A stretch of DNA of 33,815 bases from Desulfurococcales archaeon (lineage in GTDB: Archaea; Thermoproteota; Thermoprotei_A; Sulfolobales; Desulfurococcaceae). The stretch's first letter is position 1; each line of letters opens with the position of its first letter. The notes beneath the pieces are model-generated. The model searched no databases. It saw only the letters and a program-made list of their open reading frames with translations, and was not told where the DNA came from. Of the stretch, positions 31,650 through 33,815 are shown one piece after another. The translations under genes were made by a program, and so were the position numbers. The stretch lies in NCBI GenBank assembly GCA_027028545.1, contig JALVIT010000088.1, forward strand, positions 1 to 33,815, given 5' to 3'.

Positions 31650-32780
31650 ATGTATTATACAAAGATAGTTTACCCGGAATTTTCAATATTTCTAAGAATA
31701 AGCATAATACTAGTATTACTGATATTAAGCATCGGATTATATTATGGAACAATAGCCGGAATAAACATATTAGAATTATACAATAATATTATACAACAAA
31801 TACAAATTCTGAATAATCCGTCAATCATAGATATGATTATCCAACTAATACTAGCACTATCAATAATAGTCGCAAACATTGCCAAAAAGGGAATATTTGC
31901 CGGGCTGGTTAAGGGCTTACACGTATACATAGTAGTGATCCTAATACTCTCATTACTCAACAACATTTACCAATTAATCGCGATCGGTGAAAATATAGAC
32001 ATTATAAGATATAATGTAGTCTTCATAACGATACTAGTAGTTAACATAGTTTTAATGATTAAATACCCAACCCTATCAGCGACAGCAAAGATCATCGATG
32101 AGGAGAAGGGTGGTGTAAAATATATGGATAATGAACCAGTGGTTCTTGATAAGAAACAATATGTTGTCTTAGATGTTATGGGGGATGTTGAGAGGGTCAA
32201 GATGGAATATGATGAAAACATGGTTAATATAAAGGAGGTGAATACACTAACTGGTAAGAGAATAATCCTAAAACCAATATCATTGATCACATCAGAGTTC
32301 AAACTGTTATATGGGGATAAACTATTATTAAGCTTCAGCTTAAAACTTGGCAGGATCAATACGAGAAAGCTAACATATATTGTTGTATTTAATGATGACG
32401 AAATAGGACGTGAAGAATACAGTGTTGAGGAGACTAAGACACTTATAAACTCCTCGTATCCAATAATAAGATCAGTTGTTTCGAGAATGGGTATCGATGA
32501 AGAAGATATAGGTGAGATACAATTCTACGATGGCAAGGGGAGATTAATACCAGGAAACACACCGATCTACATGATCGATACAGACACGATCACCTTGAAG
32601 ATATACACTGTGGAGAAACATCTAGAACTACTCAAATACTATAAAGTAGAGGATATCATGAAGCTATGGGAGAAGCTTATGAAGAGATTGGAATATCTAG
32701 ATATGGTATCTAAGGCCCTCGGTGATGAAATAACGAACAATATTGCGACGGGGATTGCCCTGATGAAGAATTGGTGGTAA
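31650..32780 (+). CDS. Four-TM membrane protein with cytosolic ubiquitin-like domain
   Basis: The 376-residue protein starts with four hydrophobic helices (about 11-32, 60-78, 84-112 and 119-138). A beta-rich domain at 155-235 follows. Next is a segment at 239-321 whose order of strands and helix is that of ubiquitin: KLTYIVVFND, then REEYSVEE, a helix TKTLINSSYPIIRSVVSRMG, then IGEIQFYDGKGRLIPGN, and finally DTITLKIYT. The GID.ED..EI.FYDGKGRLI part corresponds to ubiquitin's GIPPDQQRLIFAGKQLED. No C-terminal Gly-Gly follows; the chain continues into two helices. GGAGGG stands six bases before ATG 31650. A membrane-tied beta-grasp domain resembles EccD or YukD of type VII secretion only in outline. 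This is inferred by eye. Confidence 0.7.
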   Translation: MYYTKIVYPEFSIFLRISIILVLLILSIGLYYGTIAGINILELYNNIIQQIQILNNPSIIDMIIQLILALSIIVANIAKKGIFAGLVKGLHVYIVVILILSLLNNIYQLIAIGENIDIIRYNVVFITILVVNIVLMIKYPTLSATAKIIDEEKGGVKYMDNEPVVLDKKQYVVLDVMGDVERVKMEYDENMVNIKEVNTLTGKRIILKPISLITSEFKLLYGDKLLLSFSLKLGRINTRKLTYIVVFNDDEIGREEYSVEETKTLINSSYPIIRSVVSRMGIDEEDIGEIQFYDGKGRLIPGNTPIYMIDTDTITLKIYTVEKHLELLKYYKVEDIMKLWEKLMKRLEYLDMVSKALGDEITNNIATGIALMKNWW

Positions 32781-32784
32781 GAAT

Positions 32785-33815
32785 ATGATAATAGTATTAG
32801 ATGGAGCATTAAAATACAATCTAGAATCCTCAAAAGCGGTTCTAATAACCAAGAAGGGTAGGGAGAGCCCTAAAGCTAGGAAACATATGATTGTCGGAGA
32901 CGTGGATATTTATAGGACAAGCTACCTCAGAACACCCCTCGGAGAAACCGATGTAATACCCCTATACTACAACCTCGGAAAAAACTATCTAGCATCTCTA
33001 AGAATACCAGATAAGAATGTGATAATCCTAGCAAATCTATCCCAAGGTTTAGATATAGGATTATCAATATATCTACTGGAAAAGATCAGTGGTCTACGTG
33101 ATCTCGAAGAAGTAGTCCTTATAGGGATCGTGCCCGCAACTAGTAGAACGACGATATTATCAAGAATATACTCCTGGTTATTGATCACTGGCGTATATGA
33201 TATATTTCTAAATAGTAGAAAGGAGGGTTTATTCAAACTTATACTGGTTGATGAAAATATTCCTCCGCAATTATCGACATTACTCGTAAATATTGTTGAG
33301 GAGGGGGTTCTGAGAAATATTTATTCAACATTAGAGTTAAGGCTGAAGAGATACATCCTTCCCGTAATAGATACGAGGTTGATCCTTAGATTTATGGTAA
33401 ACTATGCGATGCTCGAATCGGTTGATCGGGAGTATAAAACCATACTAGTATTACTTCACCACCTATTAGATAAAGCACCATCAGAACTATGGGAGTATTT
33501 TAGGAGTGAAGAAAATATACAAAGAATTAGAGCCTTGAAGTATAGGTTAGAACATAATAGGAATAATAGGATGAAGATAGGTGAAGTTATACATAAAATA
33601 GGTAGGAGGATCTATCTGGAACCTAAATATACAGAACCACTAATAGATCCCTTAAACATGGCTAAATACATGTTATCACTTGAAGGCCTATCAAAGATTT
33701 ATATGAAGAATGAAATAGTAGAGAAGATTAGAGGCATAGTGGAGAACATAGAAGATCTAGATGTTGAGAGGATTACAAAAATACAAATCATGTATCCACC
33801 CCTAGGGGGATTAGG
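32785..33815 (+). CDS. Large cytosolic alpha/beta protein, cut by the window end
   Basis: The open frame starts at ATG 32785, four bases after the preceding stop, and runs without a stop through 343 codons to the edge, so it is 3'-partial. There is no membrane segment and no Walker A motif. The N-terminal 190 residues alternate strands and helices: KNVIILANLSQGLDIGLSIY, EEVVLIGIVPATSRTTILSR, LFKLILVDENIPP. This is a Rossmann-like or tubulin/FtsZ-like order, without a recognisable Gly-rich nucleotide loop. The part after 200 is helical and basic (RIRALKYRLEHNRNNRMKIG). It is clearly in one operon with the HTH gene and the ubiquitin-like membrane gene. No function is assigned. Confidence 0.8.
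   Translation, partial: MIIVLDGALKYNLESSKAVLITKKGRESPKARKHMIVGDVDIYRTSYLRTPLGETDVIPLYYNLGKNYLASLRIPDKNVIILANLSQGLDIGLSIYLLEKISGLRDLEEVVLIGIVPATSRTTILSRIYSWLLITGVYDIFLNSRKEGLFKLILVDENIPPQLSTLLVNIVEEGVLRNIYSTLELRLKRYILPVIDTRLILRFMVNYAMLESVDREYKTILVLLHHLLDKAPSELWEYFRSEENIQRIRALKYRLEHNRNNRMKIGEVIHKIGRRIYLEPKYTEPLIDPLNMAKYMLSLEGLSKIYMKNEIVEKIRGIVENIEDLDVERITKIQIMYPPLGGL

Noticed and set aside
1-33815. A CRISPR array or defence island.
   Set aside because: No regularly spaced repeats and no Cas or toxin-antitoxin genes were seen.

Overview
The window looks like a moderately AT-rich chromosome of a hyperthermophilic crenarchaeon, most likely Desulfurococcales-like. The grounds are an A-type ATP synthase operon, a bifunctional PGI/PMI of the crenarchaeal type, an archaeal-type prolyl-tRNA synthetase ending in Tyr, a UPF0216 protein, heavy AGG/AGA/ATA codon use, many GTG/TTG starts behind GGTGA-type ribosome sites, and tight 1-10 bp gene overlaps. 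The genus is not determined.

Layout. 1-135 is a GC-rich block, probably the end of a structured RNA (an SRP-RNA-like identity is possible). 0.2-6.8 kb holds an exported Cys-rich protein, PGI/PMI, a winged-helix-like orphan, a truncated IS605-type TnpB remnant, two linked crenarchaeal orphans, and a coupled pair (charged DUF2258-like protein plus MTA-phosphorylase-like enzyme) converging on a DHH phosphoesterase. 6.8-13.1 kb holds a divergent promoter with an imperfect direct repeat, a Xer-type recombinase with a C-terminal zinc ribbon, an anchored exported protein, an orphan, an M28-like metallopeptidase, proS and a small orphan.

13.1-16.9 kb (minus strand) is a run of six small, overlapping membrane genes. 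They read as a degenerate Mbh/Mrp (complex-I membrane arm) module: MbhE-like, MrpC/NuoK-like, MrpD/NuoN-like, MbhI-like and NuoH-like, with no hydrophilic redox subunits beside them. The run ends in a translationally coupled Dph6-like ATP pyrophosphatase. It is divergent from a metallo-beta-lactamase-fold gene with an altered metal motif and a class II aldolase-like gene.

18.3-29.1 kb (minus strand) is a complete A/V-type ATP synthase operon in the order D-UPF0216-H-I-K-E-C-F-A-B. AtpA carries a 535-residue LAGLIDADG intein at the P-loop. AtpK carries the residues of a Na+-binding proteolipid and appears to have its own promoter. A 54-codon membrane peptide gene lies just upstream of atpD.

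29.2-30.1 kb holds an orphan and a NUDIX hydrolase. 30.3 kb to the right edge is a three-gene operon of unknown function: an HTH protein, a four-TM protein with a cytosolic ubiquitin-like beta-grasp domain, and a large cytosolic alpha/beta protein cut by the window end.

Together the membrane module, the Na+-type proteolipid and the ATP synthase suggest Na+/H+ gradient energetics. The two best candidates for undescribed systems are the stripped Mbh/Mrp-like module and the HTH/ubiquitin-like/alpha-beta operon at the right edge.
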